From: Acidimicrobiia bacterium
Lineage (GTDB): Bacteria > Actinomycetota > Acidimicrobiia > Acidimicrobiales > Poriferisodalaceae
Assembly (NCBI GenBank): GCA_022821985.1
Contig: JAJECP010000035.1
Span: forward strand, 186,001 to 250,000
Direction: 5' to 3'
Length of the DNA: 64,000 bases
Part shown: in pieces, positions 34,802-44,881 of the stretch
Layout of the letters: each line of letters opens with the position of its first letter
Numbering within the stretch: position 1 is the stretch's first letter
Notes under the pieces: generated by a model
What the model was told of the DNA's origin: nothing
The model's input: only the letters and a program-made list of their open reading frames with translations
The model's database searches: none
Translations under genes and position numbers: made by a program

Positions 34802-36369
34802 TCAGGTGCCGGTTTCGGTAGGAATTTCAGGGAATTCCAGCGCTTCGGCTGGGACGGCGCCGGCTCGCAGGATGATCGGCTTGTCTCCGGTGACATCCAC
34901 GACGGTGGAAGCGGTCTCCCCCGCCGCGCGGCCGCCGATGACCCGCCCGGGCACCGTTGTTTCGCCCTCGGGAGCGGCCAGGAGCGCCGCTGCCTCGGAC
35001 GCCTCGGCCGGTGTGGGCAGACCGTGCCGATTCGCGCTGGTGCCCGTGACCGGCCCGACGTCGTCGATGAGCCAGCGCAGCCAGCCCAGCGCGGGTGCGC
35101 GCACGCCCAGCGTTTCGCGGCCGTGCAGCCGGTCGGGACCGCCCCGGCGTTTCGCGACCAGCGTCAGGCCGCCGGGCCAGTGCTGCTGGGCCAGCACGCG
35201 GGCAGCCGCGCTCAGCTCTACCAGCTCATCGGCCTGCGCCAGCCCCGAGACCAGGATCGGCATCGGTTCGGTGCGAGGACGCTCCTTGGCTTCGCATACC
35301 CGGGCCACAGCTTCGGTGTCGGCGTAGCGAGCCATGATCCCGCAGAGGGTGTCCGTGGGCACGACCACAAACCCGCCCTCGCGCAGCCATTCGGCGGCGG
35401 CGTTCAGCTCGAGCGCATCGGGCTCAGACTGCGGGCGCGACGCAACCAGCACTCGATCGGAGCCGGCCAGGTCCCGCTCGATTCGCACGCTTTCGTAGCC
35501 GCGGGCGATGGCCATGGCGGTGGCCGCCGGTGCCTGCGTCGCCCCGATTTCCAGCACCAGCAGGCCGCCCGGCGCCAGCCACCCACGGGCATCCCGGAGA
35601 ATCGTGCGGAGCGCGCTCAGCCCGTCGGTGCCGGCATACAACGCCTCGTGCGGTTCCCAGTCGTGGATCTCAGGAGCCAGCACATCGCCGTCGGCCACGT
35701 ACGGCGGGTTGGACACCACGAGATCGAGCCGTCCGCGCAGCGGCCCTGCGACGCGGCCGTCTGTGTGCGGATCCTGGACGCCCCCCAGTGCTTCGAACCA
35801 ATCTCCGTGATGGAGCGAGACGCGACTCGCCGCACTTCCCAAGCCGGCCAGGTTGGCTGCGGCCAGCGCCAGCGCGTCGGCGGAGCTGTCGGTGGCGAAC
35901 ACCCGGGCGTCGGGGACCTCGTGCGCTATCGACATGGCGATCGCGCCGCAGCCCGTGCCGAGATCGGCCACGTTCAATCCGATGGGATGCCGATGCCGGG
36001 CTGTCTCATTGAGCCAGTCGATCGCGAAGCCCGCAACCACCTCGGTTTCGGGGCGAGGAATGAGCGCCCGCCGGTCGGTTGCCAGGTCGAGCTCTCGGAA
36101 TCCCCAGCTGCCGAGCACGTACTGCAGCGGCTCGCCCGCCACCCGACGCGTGGCCATGGCGTCGGCGTGCGCGACCATCCGCACGGTCATCGGAGTCTGC
36201 GGTGCCAGTGCAACCTCGGCGGCACTGGTACCGCTGGCCTCCGCCGCGATGCGGCGCGCGCTCACTTCGGGCTCGGGCATGCCGGCTGCTGCGAACTGCT
36301 CGCGCAGCCCCCGGTACAGATCGCCCAGCGTCAGCCCGTCCTTTGAGGACATAGTCGAGCCGGGTCGGC

Positions 36370-36373
<4 letters not shown>
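34802..36373 (-). CDS. prmC: fusion of PrmC (release-factor glutamine methyltransferase) and TsaC/Sua5 (threonylcarbamoyl-AMP synthase)
   Basis: 523 residues. The N-terminal half (about 10-315) is PrmC, which methylates the GGQ glutamine of release factors: YVLGSWGFRELDLATDRRAL, PRPETEV, the SAM motif VADLGTGCGAIA and catalytic NPPY (222-225). The C-terminal half (about 318-523) is YrdC/TsaC, making threonylcarbamoyl-AMP for t6A37 of tRNA: VVVPTDTLCGIMARYAD, AKERPRTEPMPILVSG and TGTSANRHGLPTPAE. In mycobacteria these are adjacent separate genes. The start GTG at 36373 overlaps the prfA stop (GTGA); an ATG seven codons later is also possible. The product acts on the protein made by its upstream neighbour. 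Confidence 0.9.
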
Positions 36374-37467
<1,094 letters not shown>

Positions 37468-37500
37468 GCGTTCAGGCTAACTGGGGGGTTTCAGGCCGGA

Positions 37501-38586
37501 TCAGGCACCCGCGGTGGACAGCGTGCGCCATTCGTCGTCGATCTCGACGATCTCTGCAGGACTGTCCAGCCTGGCCGCCATGGCTCTGATGACCTCGTGG
37601 GCGTCGCGTCGCGGCAGGGCCACAGTCAGCTCGGCATCGGGGTCGAGGAAGAGCCGTGCGTCTGCAGCGAATGGCACCACGTCGAGGTCGATGCCGACGC
37701 AGACCACCACGATCAGGCGGCGGCCGTCGGGCGTCAGGCCGTAGGCCACCGCCGGAGCCGGGTCCTTCGGGCCCCCTCGGGGCACTGGCGACGACGCCGC
37801 CCGCAGGCGGCCCGCGTCGACAAGTTCTGGCTGGCGGATGAGCAGAGAGCGCAGCCAGCGGGCGGCACCCATCCGGTTGAGCGGATGCGGAGATGCGCCT
37901 GGCGAGCGGTGAGTTCGCACGACCTCGGCGACCCGGCCGATGGCCTCGGCGGTGGGCTCGTCTGCGTGCAGCAGCGCGAAGGCCTCCCGGTCATGCGTAC
38001 CGACGCCGACCTCGATCTGCCACGCAGTCGCAGGTTCGTAGTCGTCGTCAGGGTCGATGCCGCCGCTGCCCTCACCGGCGCCGCTGGCTTCGCCAACCGG
38101 CGCAGCGGGGACGATGCGGGCCACTTCGAGACCCTCCACCTCACCGGTGATGACGCCGTGCTCGACCGCAATCTCGACACCGGCGCTGGCGAGCAGCGAC
38201 ACGAGCTCAGGCACGCGCGGCGGGGCCGGCTCGGTCGGTCTCGGCAACGACTCAGCAGGCACCGCAGTGTCGTCGCGGATCTGCCACACCACGGGCGGCT
38301 GGGAGAAGCAGGCTGCCCGCCTCGCCAGCAGGCCGCTGTGATCGTCGGCGAAGACATGCGCAGCATCGCACCCGCTGCGAATTGCCAATGCCAGCGCTCC
38401 ACCGAGCGCACGTTCGGGGCGCTCTTGCGCGAGGCATACCACCGCAGGCTCAGCACCGCCGGCTACAGCGAGCGCGCCGTCGTCGGTACCTGAGACTCCG
38501 GCCAACTCCACATCAAGCACGTTGCGGGCCAACACTCGCAGCTTGGCCGCGTGCAGAGCCCGGATGCGATCGGCGTCAAGTGTCAT
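37501..38586 (-). CDS. uncharacterized protein at the prfA-rpmE locus
   Basis: 361 residues, not recognised. It is soluble and acidic, with an N-terminal alpha/beta part (LDADRIRALHAAKLRVLARN, PAVVCLAQERPERALGGALA), a central acidic loop (GEGSGGIDPDDDYEP) and a C-terminal part with RRLIVVVCVGIDLDVVPFAA and VIRAMAARLDSPAEIVEIDD. No catalytic motif or membrane segment is evident. It sits between rpmE and prfA, where mycobacteria have no extra gene, and is spaced 33 and 82 bases from them, so it is probably read with them. Confidence 0.65.
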   Translation of the reverse strand: MTLDADRIRALHAAKLRVLARNVLDVELAGVSGTDDGALAVAGGAEPAVVCLAQERPERALGGALALAIRSGCDAAHVFADDHSGLLARRAACFSQPPVVWQIRDDTAVPAESLPRPTEPAPPRVPELVSLLASAGVEIAVEHGVITGEVEGLEVARIVPAAPVGEASGAGEGSGGIDPDDDYEPATAWQIEVGVGTHDREAFALLHADEPTAEAIGRVAEVVRTHRSPGASPHPLNRMGAARWLRSLLIRQPELVDAGRLRAASSPVPRGGPKDPAPAVAYGLTPDGRRLIVVVCVGIDLDVVPFAADARLFLDPDAELTVALPRRDAHEVIRAMAARLDSPAEIVEIDDEWRTLSTAGA

Positions 38587-38668
38587 CGCGGCTGCCGGCC
38601 GTCACGAGTCGTGCCTGACCGTTCGCGACGCTCGCCGCGCACTGGGGCCGCGTGGTGGCCCGACGGCG

Positions 38669-38926
38669 TCAGCTCCGCCGCTTGCGCTGGCCGTAGCGGC
38701 GCTCGAAGCGTTCCACCCGGCCCGCCGTGTCCACGATCTTCATCTGGCCGGTGAAGAAGGGATGACTGGCGCTGGACAGTTCGACGTTGGCCAGCGGGTA
38801 CGTGTTGCCGTCTGTCCACTCGATCGTGTCGCTGGTCTCGATCGTGGACTGCGTCAGGAAGGCAAAGTCGGCGCTGGCATCGCGGAAGACCACGGGCCGG
38901 TAGTTCGGATGGATGTCGCTCTTCAT
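38669..38926 (-). CDS. rpmE: 50S ribosomal protein L31 type B
   Basis: 85-residue ribosomal protein. [20 protein letters not shown] and [21 protein letters not shown] are diagnostic for the zinc-independent (type B) L31, which lacks the CxxC of type A. In many bacteria type B is used under zinc limitation; here it occupies the standard rho-rpmE-prfA locus, so it may be the only L31 (not checkable here). Confidence 0.95.
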   Translation of the reverse strand: MKSDIHPNYRPVVFRDASADFAFLTQSTIETSDTIEWTDGNTYPLANVELSSASHPFFTGQMKIVDTAGRVERFERRYGQRKRRS

Positions 38927-38993
38927 CGTGATTCCTGATTCGAAGGCTCTTGGCTCATCAGCCTAAGGATTCTTGGCCGTTGCGACGAGTTGC

Positions 38994-40427
38994 TCAGCGG
39001 TGGTCGCCGAGGCTGAAGCTGCGGTCGCCGTCGAGGGAAACCTCGCCGGCGTCCAGCTCAGCGATCCCCGGCAGGCCCTCCCCGAACGCGATCTCCAGAT
39101 TCGCAGCCTCTCGCAGGCGGGCCGCCACGAGGTCATCGACCTGGTTGCCCGTCGAAGTACGCGCTGTCGCCACCATCGTGATGGAACCTGCGTCTTCCAA
39201 GTTGCGGGCGCCGCCGAAGAATCTCAGCGTCGAGGTGATGGCCGTACCCACGGCGTCGGCCGGTTGGTGCCGCCCGTTCCCGCCGGCGGCGTAAGCACGT
39301 GCGAGCCGCGTCAAGCCGTCGAAGAGGATGACCACGTCGGCCCCGGCCTCTGCCATGCGCTTCGTGCGCTCCAGCGTGAGCTCGGCCACCGCAAGGTGCT
39401 CCTCGGGAGGCCGATCGAAGGTCGATGCCAGAACCTCGCCGGACGTCTCGAGCCGGCGCGTCATGTCGGTGACGTCCTCGGGCCGCTCCGCAATGAGCAG
39501 GACAATCAGGTGAATGTCGGGATGCTGATCGCCGACCGCAGCGGCCATGGACGCAATCAGCGGAGACGCCGACCGCGTCCCGCTCGCGGTCAGCAAGCCG
39601 CGAGAGCCCAGTCCGATCAACGAGAGGTAGTCGATGGGTGCCAGGGCGCCGGCGCCCTGCTCGCCGGCCAGCGGCAACGCGTCGGTGGGCAGCACCGGCG
39701 TGAGGTCGTCGAACAGCGGTCGTTCAGGTTGCTCGGGCGGCGGCTCGCCATTGAGCGTGTCGAGGCGCAGCAGCGCAGGGTTGCGCTCGCTGCGGGCGGC
39801 CGGGCGGCTGACACCGGTGATCCGGTCGCCGCGGCGCAGGTCGTACTGGCGCACCTGGCGGGCTGCGACGTAGACATCGTCGGCCGACGGCAGCGGACCG
39901 TTCGTGCGCAGGAAGCCGTAGCCCTCGTCGCGCAGGTCGAGCAGGCCGTCGCAGTGAACGGTCTCGCCGACGATCTGCGTGTCGTCGCGCCCTCGACCTC
40001 GCCGGCGGCTCCGTCGGTTGCCTTCCTCGGCTACCGGAGCATCGGGCGCGGCCGCCCCGGCGTCGGCTGCTTCGCCAGCTTCCCCCTCCGCTTCGGCGGC
40101 ACTTTCGGTTGACGCACCTGGGTCGTTCGCCTCGGCTGGCTGTTCTGCAGGGGCGTCATCACCGGTTGCAGGTGCGGCGTCGGCTGGCGGTGCCGGCGTA
40201 CGGGTGCGCTTGGTGACTGCCGGAGCCTTGGACACGGGCGCGGCTTCAGCAGAGCCGTCACCGGTTTCCTCACCGGTGCCCGCCTCGCCGTCGGGGGCCA
40301 AGATCGCGCCGATGATGGTGTTCTTGCGGGCGCGGGGGTTGACCTCGACGCCGAGTGCTGCGGCGATCTGCAGCAGCTCGTCTCGCTCCTTGGATTCCAG
40401 CAAGGCACGATCCGGCATGTCTGACAT
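38994..40427 (-). CDS. rho: Rho transcription terminator homologue lacking the Walker A motif
   Basis: 477 residues at the conserved thrC-rho-rpmE position. Rho_N helices at about 6-44 (ERDELLQIAAALGVE), then a low-complexity Ala/Glu/Arg linker (45-148), and a cold-shock-type RNA-binding domain at 153-228 (CDGLLDLRDEGYGFLRTNGP). The ATPase domain is recognisable (VLLIAERPEDVTDMTRR, GEVLASTFDRPPEEH, DVVILFDGLTRLARAYA, RFFGGARNLEDAGSITMVAT). The Walker A segment, PPKAGKT in ordinary Rho, reads ASGTRSA (281-287), with no Lys or Thr. The C-terminal RNA-motor and arginine-finger region (RKIAERRVFPA...SGTR) is also lost or degenerate and the protein ends about 60-90 residues early. ATP-driven termination is unlikely. 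Confidence 0.85.
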   Translation of the reverse strand: MSDMPDRALLESKERDELLQIAAALGVEVNPRARKNTIIGAILAPDGEAGTGEETGDGSAEAAPVSKAPAVTKRTRTPAPPADAAPATGDDAPAEQPAEANDPGASTESAAEAEGEAGEAADAGAAAPDAPVAEEGNRRSRRRGRGRDDTQIVGETVHCDGLLDLRDEGYGFLRTNGPLPSADDVYVAARQVRQYDLRRGDRITGVSRPAARSERNPALLRLDTLNGEPPPEQPERPLFDDLTPVLPTDALPLAGEQGAGALAPIDYLSLIGLGSRGLLTASGTRSASPLIASMAAAVGDQHPDIHLIVLLIAERPEDVTDMTRRLETSGEVLASTFDRPPEEHLAVAELTLERTKRMAEAGADVVILFDGLTRLARAYAAGGNGRHQPADAVGTAITSTLRFFGGARNLEDAGSITMVATARTSTGNQVDDLVAARLREAANLEIAFGEGLPGIAELDAGEVSLDGDRSFSLGDHR

Positions 40428-40607
40428 TGCTTCCTCGCAAGCTCCAGCCTGCTCTCGCTGCGCCCGGCGGGTCAGCGAAGTAAGTCTGTGTTTGCTGTGA
40501 CAGGCCTTGTCGCCCGACCCAGCGATCCGGTCCCGCGACGCCCGAGCGAACCCTGCACTAGGGAACCGTCGATCGGCGCCGACGCTACCGCCACCCAGCC
40601 GATGCCA

Positions 40608-42005
40608 CTACTGCACAGCCGACCTGACGAAATCGCGGAGCGTGGCGAGGTCGTTCGGGAGCGCAGTGACGTGCTCGTCCCGGTTTGCGAGGCTCGCCAG
40701 CGCGGGCGGGAGATCGGGTTGGCGACCGGTGGCCTCGAGTACTGCTTCGCCGAACTTGGCGGGGTGCGCGGTGGACATCACGGCGATCGGTGTGGTCCAG
40801 CCGCCAGCGGGAGCATCTCGACGCGCGACGGTCAGTGCTACCGCCGTGTGGGGATCGATGAGCCGCTCGTCGACCTCGTTCACTGCTGCGATGGTGGCCG
40901 ATACCTCGTCCTCGCTCGCCGAGCCGGCGTCGAAGCCTGCACGCAGACCTGCCAGCGCCTCAGGCGCCAGTGCGAGCGAGTTCTCGGCCCGGAAGCGGGC
41001 CATGTCGGCAGCCAGTGCAGCACCTCGCCGGTCTCCCAGCTCGAACAGCAGCCGCTCGAAGTTGCTCGACACCTGGATGTCCATCGCCGGGCTGGTGGAA
41101 GGACAAACCTCGCTGATCGACATGTCACCCGTGCGGTAGGTGCGAGCCAGGATGTCGTTGTGGTTGGTGGCCACCACCAGCCGGTCGATGGGCAGACCCA
41201 TGCGCCGGGCCACATCACCCGCGAGGACGTTGCCGAAGTTGCCGGTCGGCACGCAGAACGAGACGGCCCGCTCGGGGGCGCCGAGTCTGACTGCCGTGGT
41301 CACGTAGTAGACGGTCTGCGCTGCGACGCGCGCCCAGTTGATGCTGTTGACCGCACCCAGCCGCATCTGCTCGCGGAACGGCCGATCGGCGAACAGCGCC
41401 TTCACCAGGTCCTGGCAGTCGTCGAACGTGCCGTCGATGGCCACGTTGTGGATGTTCGGGCTGTCCACCGTGGTCATCTGGCGTCGCTGGATCTCGGTGA
41501 CCCGGCCAGCGGGGTGCAGCATCACCAACTCGATGCCCGCCCGGTCCCGACAAGCTTCGATCGCGGCAGACCCGGTGTCTCCCGAAGTGGCTCCCACGAC
41601 GGTCATGAAGCTGCTGCGCCGGGCCAGCTCGTGCTCGAATAGGCGGCCCAGCAGCTGCAGGGCGACATCCTTGAATGACAGCGTCGGCCCCCAGAACAGC
41701 TCGACCAGGTGCTCGCCGGCCGCCAGCGCGCTGAGGGGAACAACATCGGGGTGCGCGAACGTCGAGTAGGCGTCTTGCACCAGTGGCGCCAGATCATCGA
41801 CGCTCAGCGACGGCGCCACGAACGGTGCCAACACCCGTGTCGCCACCTCGTGGTACTCAAGCCCGGCAAATTCCCGCAGCTCGCCCACGCTGAGCACAGG
41901 GAACTCGCGAGGCACGTACAGCCCGCCGTCGGCGGCCAAGCCTTCGAGCAGCACATTGCCGAATTCGAGGACCGGGGCGTCACCCCGCGTGCTCACGTAG
42001 CGCAT
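40608..42005 (-). CDS. thrC: threonine synthase
   Basis: PLP enzyme forming threonine from O-phosphohomoserine. The 465-residue product is of the long, fold-type II group with the N-terminal MRYVSTRGDAPVLEFGNVLL, PLP lysine K112 in GPTLSFKDVALQLLG, TVVGATSGDTGSAAIEA and VPTGNFGNVLAGDVARRMG. It follows hom by 24 bases. The enzyme that supplies its substrate, homoserine kinase (thrB), is not in the 180 bases between this gene and rho. Confidence 0.96.
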   Translation of the reverse strand: MRYVSTRGDAPVLEFGNVLLEGLAADGGLYVPREFPVLSVGELREFAGLEYHEVATRVLAPFVAPSLSVDDLAPLVQDAYSTFAHPDVVPLSALAAGEHLVELFWGPTLSFKDVALQLLGRLFEHELARRSSFMTVVGATSGDTGSAAIEACRDRAGIELVMLHPAGRVTEIQRRQMTTVDSPNIHNVAIDGTFDDCQDLVKALFADRPFREQMRLGAVNSINWARVAAQTVYYVTTAVRLGAPERAVSFCVPTGNFGNVLAGDVARRMGLPIDRLVVATNHNDILARTYRTGDMSISEVCPSTSPAMDIQVSSNFERLLFELGDRRGAALAADMARFRAENSLALAPEALAGLRAGFDAGSASEDEVSATIAAVNEVDERLIDPHTAVALTVARRDAPAGGWTTPIAVMSTAHPAKFGEAVLEATGRQPDLPPALASLANRDEHVTALPNDLATLRDFVRSAVQ

Positions 42006-42029
42006 GGTCGCCTCGGCAGATCCCGGCAG

Positions 42030-43373
42030 TTACTCGCCGATCACGCGTATCGCGTTGCCGATACGCCGCACCGCGTCGAGCTCGCGCACATCCCGCAGCG
42101 TGGAGGCCACATCGGCTTCGCGGGCGCGGTGGGTGATGAATTCCAGGTGAGCGATGTCGTCGGCCGCCCCGGCCCGGGTGGTCTGCTCAACCGAGCGGAT
42201 CGACACTCCGTGCTCACCGAACACACCGGCCACCGCGGCGAGCACGCCTGGCTTGTCGGTGACATCGAATTGCAGGTGGTAGGCGGTGTAGGTCTCGTCA
42301 ATTGGGCGCAGCCGCGCAGCGCTCAACGAGCCGAACCCGTCGCACACTCCCCGGCGGAGATTCTGCGACACGGTGATGAGGTCGCCCAGCATGGCGCTGG
42401 CTGTGGGGAACCCGCCTGCGCCGCGCCCATACAGCATCAGGTCCTCGACAGCCTCACCCTCCAGAAACACCGCGTTGAAGGCATCGCGCACCGAGGCCAG
42501 TGGGTGGTCGACCGGCACCATCGCCGGGTGTACCCGTACGGCGATCTCGCCGTTCTGACGCTCGGCCACGGCAAGCAGCTTGATGACGTGGCCCATGCGG
42601 GCGGCTGCTGCGATGTCGCCCTTGCCGATGCCGCTGATGCCCTCCTGGTAGACGTCGCCGGCCACCACCTTGGCGCCGAACGCCGTCATGGCCAGGATCG
42701 CCGCCTTGGCGCCCGCATCGAAGCCCTCCACGTCAGCGGTCGGATCGGCCTCGGCATAGCCCAGCCGCTGCGCCTCGCCCAGCACGTCGGCGTAGTCGGC
42801 CCCGTCCTCGGTCATGCGGGTGAGGATGTAGTTGGTGGTGCCGTTCACGATGCCCATCACGCGGGTGATGCGTTCGCCGATGAGCGAGTTGCGCAGCACG
42901 CCGATGAGCGGGATGCCGCCGGCGACAGCCGCCTCGAATGCCAGGTCGACGCCGTTGGCAGCAGCCAGGGCGAACAGCTCCTCGCCGACGTTGGCGATGA
43001 GCTCCTTGTTGGCCGTCACGACCGGCTTGCCTGCACCGAGCGCGGCGCTGACCAAGTGCCGGGCGGGCTCGATGCCGCCCATTGCCTCAACGACGACGTC
43101 CACATCGTCGGCCGCCACCAGCGACTCGCTGTCGCGGGTCAGCACGCCGTCGGGCAGCTCCACCGAGCGCTCGGCGCTGAGATTGCGGACCGCGACCCGG
43201 CCGACTTCGAAGTCCAATCCGGTGCGGCTCGCCAGGTGCGCAGCGTCGCGCCGCAGGATCGCAACGAGCGCGGCACCGACGTTTCCGCAGCCCAGGATGC
43301 CGACGCGCAGCGGCCGCGGCCCGCTCGCATGAGCGGCGGAGGACGGCGCAGGCTCGACAGCAGCTTCAGGCAC
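42030..43373 (-). CDS. hom: homoserine dehydrogenase with ACT domain
   Basis: Reduces aspartate semialdehyde to homoserine, shared by threonine and methionine synthesis. The 447-residue product has the NAD(P) fold PLRVGILGCGNVGAALVAIL, VVTANKELIANVGEELFA, GIVNGTTNYILTRM and AEADPTADVEGFDAGAKAAI. The C-terminal ACT domain (DKPGVLAAVAGVFGEHGVSI, about 355-430) is the usual feedback site for threonine. The start is either GTG 43373 (used) or GTG 43406; neither has a clear ribosome site. Confidence 0.95.
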   Translation of the reverse strand: MPEAAVEPAPSSAAHASGPRPLRVGILGCGNVGAALVAILRRDAAHLASRTGLDFEVGRVAVRNLSAERSVELPDGVLTRDSESLVAADDVDVVVEAMGGIEPARHLVSAALGAGKPVVTANKELIANVGEELFALAAANGVDLAFEAAVAGGIPLIGVLRNSLIGERITRVMGIVNGTTNYILTRMTEDGADYADVLGEAQRLGYAEADPTADVEGFDAGAKAAILAMTAFGAKVVAGDVYQEGISGIGKGDIAAAARMGHVIKLLAVAERQNGEIAVRVHPAMVPVDHPLASVRDAFNAVFLEGEAVEDLMLYGRGAGGFPTASAMLGDLITVSQNLRRGVCDGFGSLSAARLRPIDETYTAYHLQFDVTDKPGVLAAVAGVFGEHGVSIRSVEQTTRAGAADDIAHLEFITHRAREADVASTLRDVRELDAVRRIGNAIRVIGE

Positions 43374-43462
43374 GGCCGAAACGGTACCGCCAGCACACCC
43401 GCACACCCGCAGCGTTTTCTGCGACGCTCATCCCGACGCCGATGCGCAGAGACCGCCGAATC

Positions 43463-44860
43463 TCAGCGAACGTCGAGGGCGAGCATGTCGTCGACGGTTT
43501 CGCGGCGGATGACGAGCCGGGCGTCGCCGCCGCCCACGAACACGACTGCCGGGCGACCGATGCGGTTGTAGGGCGCGCCCATCGAATAGCCGTAGGCCCC
43601 CGTCACCGGCGTGGCAACGAGATCGCCCGGGGCGAGTCCCGCCGGCATCGGAGCAGAGCGCACGATCACGTCGCCCGACTCGCAGTGCTTGCCCACCAGC
43701 CGCACTCGATCGGGACGGGGCTCGCCCGCACGAGCGGGCATGAATGCGGTGTAGTCGCTGCCGTACAGCATCGGGCGCGGGTTGTCGCCGTAGCCGCCGT
43801 CGACGGCGACATAGGTCCGCACGCCCGGCACCTCCTTGATGCTGCCCGCCGTGTAGAGCGTCACGGCGGCCGCTGCGGCAATGGCTCTCCCCGGCTCGGC
43901 AACGAGCCGTGCTCCAAGGCCGTGCTGTCGAGCGAGCGCAGCCCACCTGCTCGACAGGACATCTCCCCATTCGGTGATCGTGGGCGCCTGCTCCGATTCG
44001 ACGTACGCGACGCCGAGTCCGCCGCCGATGGACAGCTCTTCGAGGCGACCGGCAGCCGGACCAGCTTCGCCGAACAGCGGCGCTGCGAACTCGGCGACGA
44101 CATCAAGCGCCTTGGCCAGACTCTCCACGCGGAACACCTGGCTGCCGATATGGCAGTGGATACCCACGAGTTCGATCGACGACATCGCAGCCGCACGTTC
44201 AACGGCAGCTATCGCGACGCCCTGGCCGATGCCGAAGCCGAACTTGGAATCGGCCTGCCCGGTCGAGATGTACTCGTGAGTCTCGGCCCGGACACCCGGA
44301 GTGACCCGCAGCAGGACCCGGGGCACTGCCCCATCGGCACGGTGCAGCTCGTCGAGACGGTCCAGCTCGGCAAAGGAATCGACCACGATGCGGCCCACGC
44401 CTGCTTCGCGCGCCATCGTCAGCTCGGCGACCGATTTGTTGTTGCCGTGCAGCACGACGCGCTGCGCCACGTCGCCGTCAGCCGCGGCATCGTCGTCGCC
44501 CAAGGCTCGCAATACCGTCTGCAGCTCTCCGCCGCTGGCTACGTCGATGTCCATGCCCTCGGAGATCGCGAGCCGAGCCATGGCGGCGCAGAGGAACGCC
44601 TTGGCGGCATAGGCCGCTCCCCCGTCGAAGGCCCCCACGGCCTTGCGGCAGCCGGCGCGCAAGTGTGCTTCGTCGTACACGAACAGCGGCGTGCCGAATT
44701 CGGCGGCGAGGTCGACGAGGTCGCACCCACCGATGTGCAGGTGGCCATGCCCGGACACGCGAGCTGTGTCGGGGAGCAGGCGCAACGGGATCGGACCGCT
44801 GGGATCATCACCCGGCACCTCGCCTTCAGCGGCTGCCGCGCTGTGCGGCTCAGTAGTCAT
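43463..44860 (-). CDS. lysA: diaminopimelate decarboxylase
   Basis: Last step of lysine synthesis: decarboxylates meso-diaminopimelate. The 465-residue PLP enzyme has PLP lysine K87 in AAYAAKAFLCAAM, HGNNKSVAELTMA, SKFGFGIGQG, GIHCHIGSQVF, SIGGGLGVAY, EPGRAIAAAAAVTLY and the CESGDVI active-site Cys. The 20-base gap to argS upstream indicates cotranscription, as in mycobacteria. Confidence 0.96.
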   Translation of the reverse strand: MTTEPHSAAAAEGEVPGDDPSGPIPLRLLPDTARVSGHGHLHIGGCDLVDLAAEFGTPLFVYDEAHLRAGCRKAVGAFDGGAAYAAKAFLCAAMARLAISEGMDIDVASGGELQTVLRALGDDDAAADGDVAQRVVLHGNNKSVAELTMAREAGVGRIVVDSFAELDRLDELHRADGAVPRVLLRVTPGVRAETHEYISTGQADSKFGFGIGQGVAIAAVERAAAMSSIELVGIHCHIGSQVFRVESLAKALDVVAEFAAPLFGEAGPAAGRLEELSIGGGLGVAYVESEQAPTITEWGDVLSSRWAALARQHGLGARLVAEPGRAIAAAAAVTLYTAGSIKEVPGVRTYVAVDGGYGDNPRPMLYGSDYTAFMPARAGEPRPDRVRLVGKHCESGDVIVRSAPMPAGLAPGDLVATPVTGAYGYSMGAPYNRIGRPAVVFVGGGDARLVIRRETVDDMLALDVR

Positions 44861-44881
44861 CGCCGGACCGTCGCTTCCCGC

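Noticed and set aside
38994-40427. Frameshift explanation for the missing Rho P-loop
   Set aside because: The similarity to Rho runs on both sides in the same frame, so the substitution is local and not caused by an insertion or deletion.
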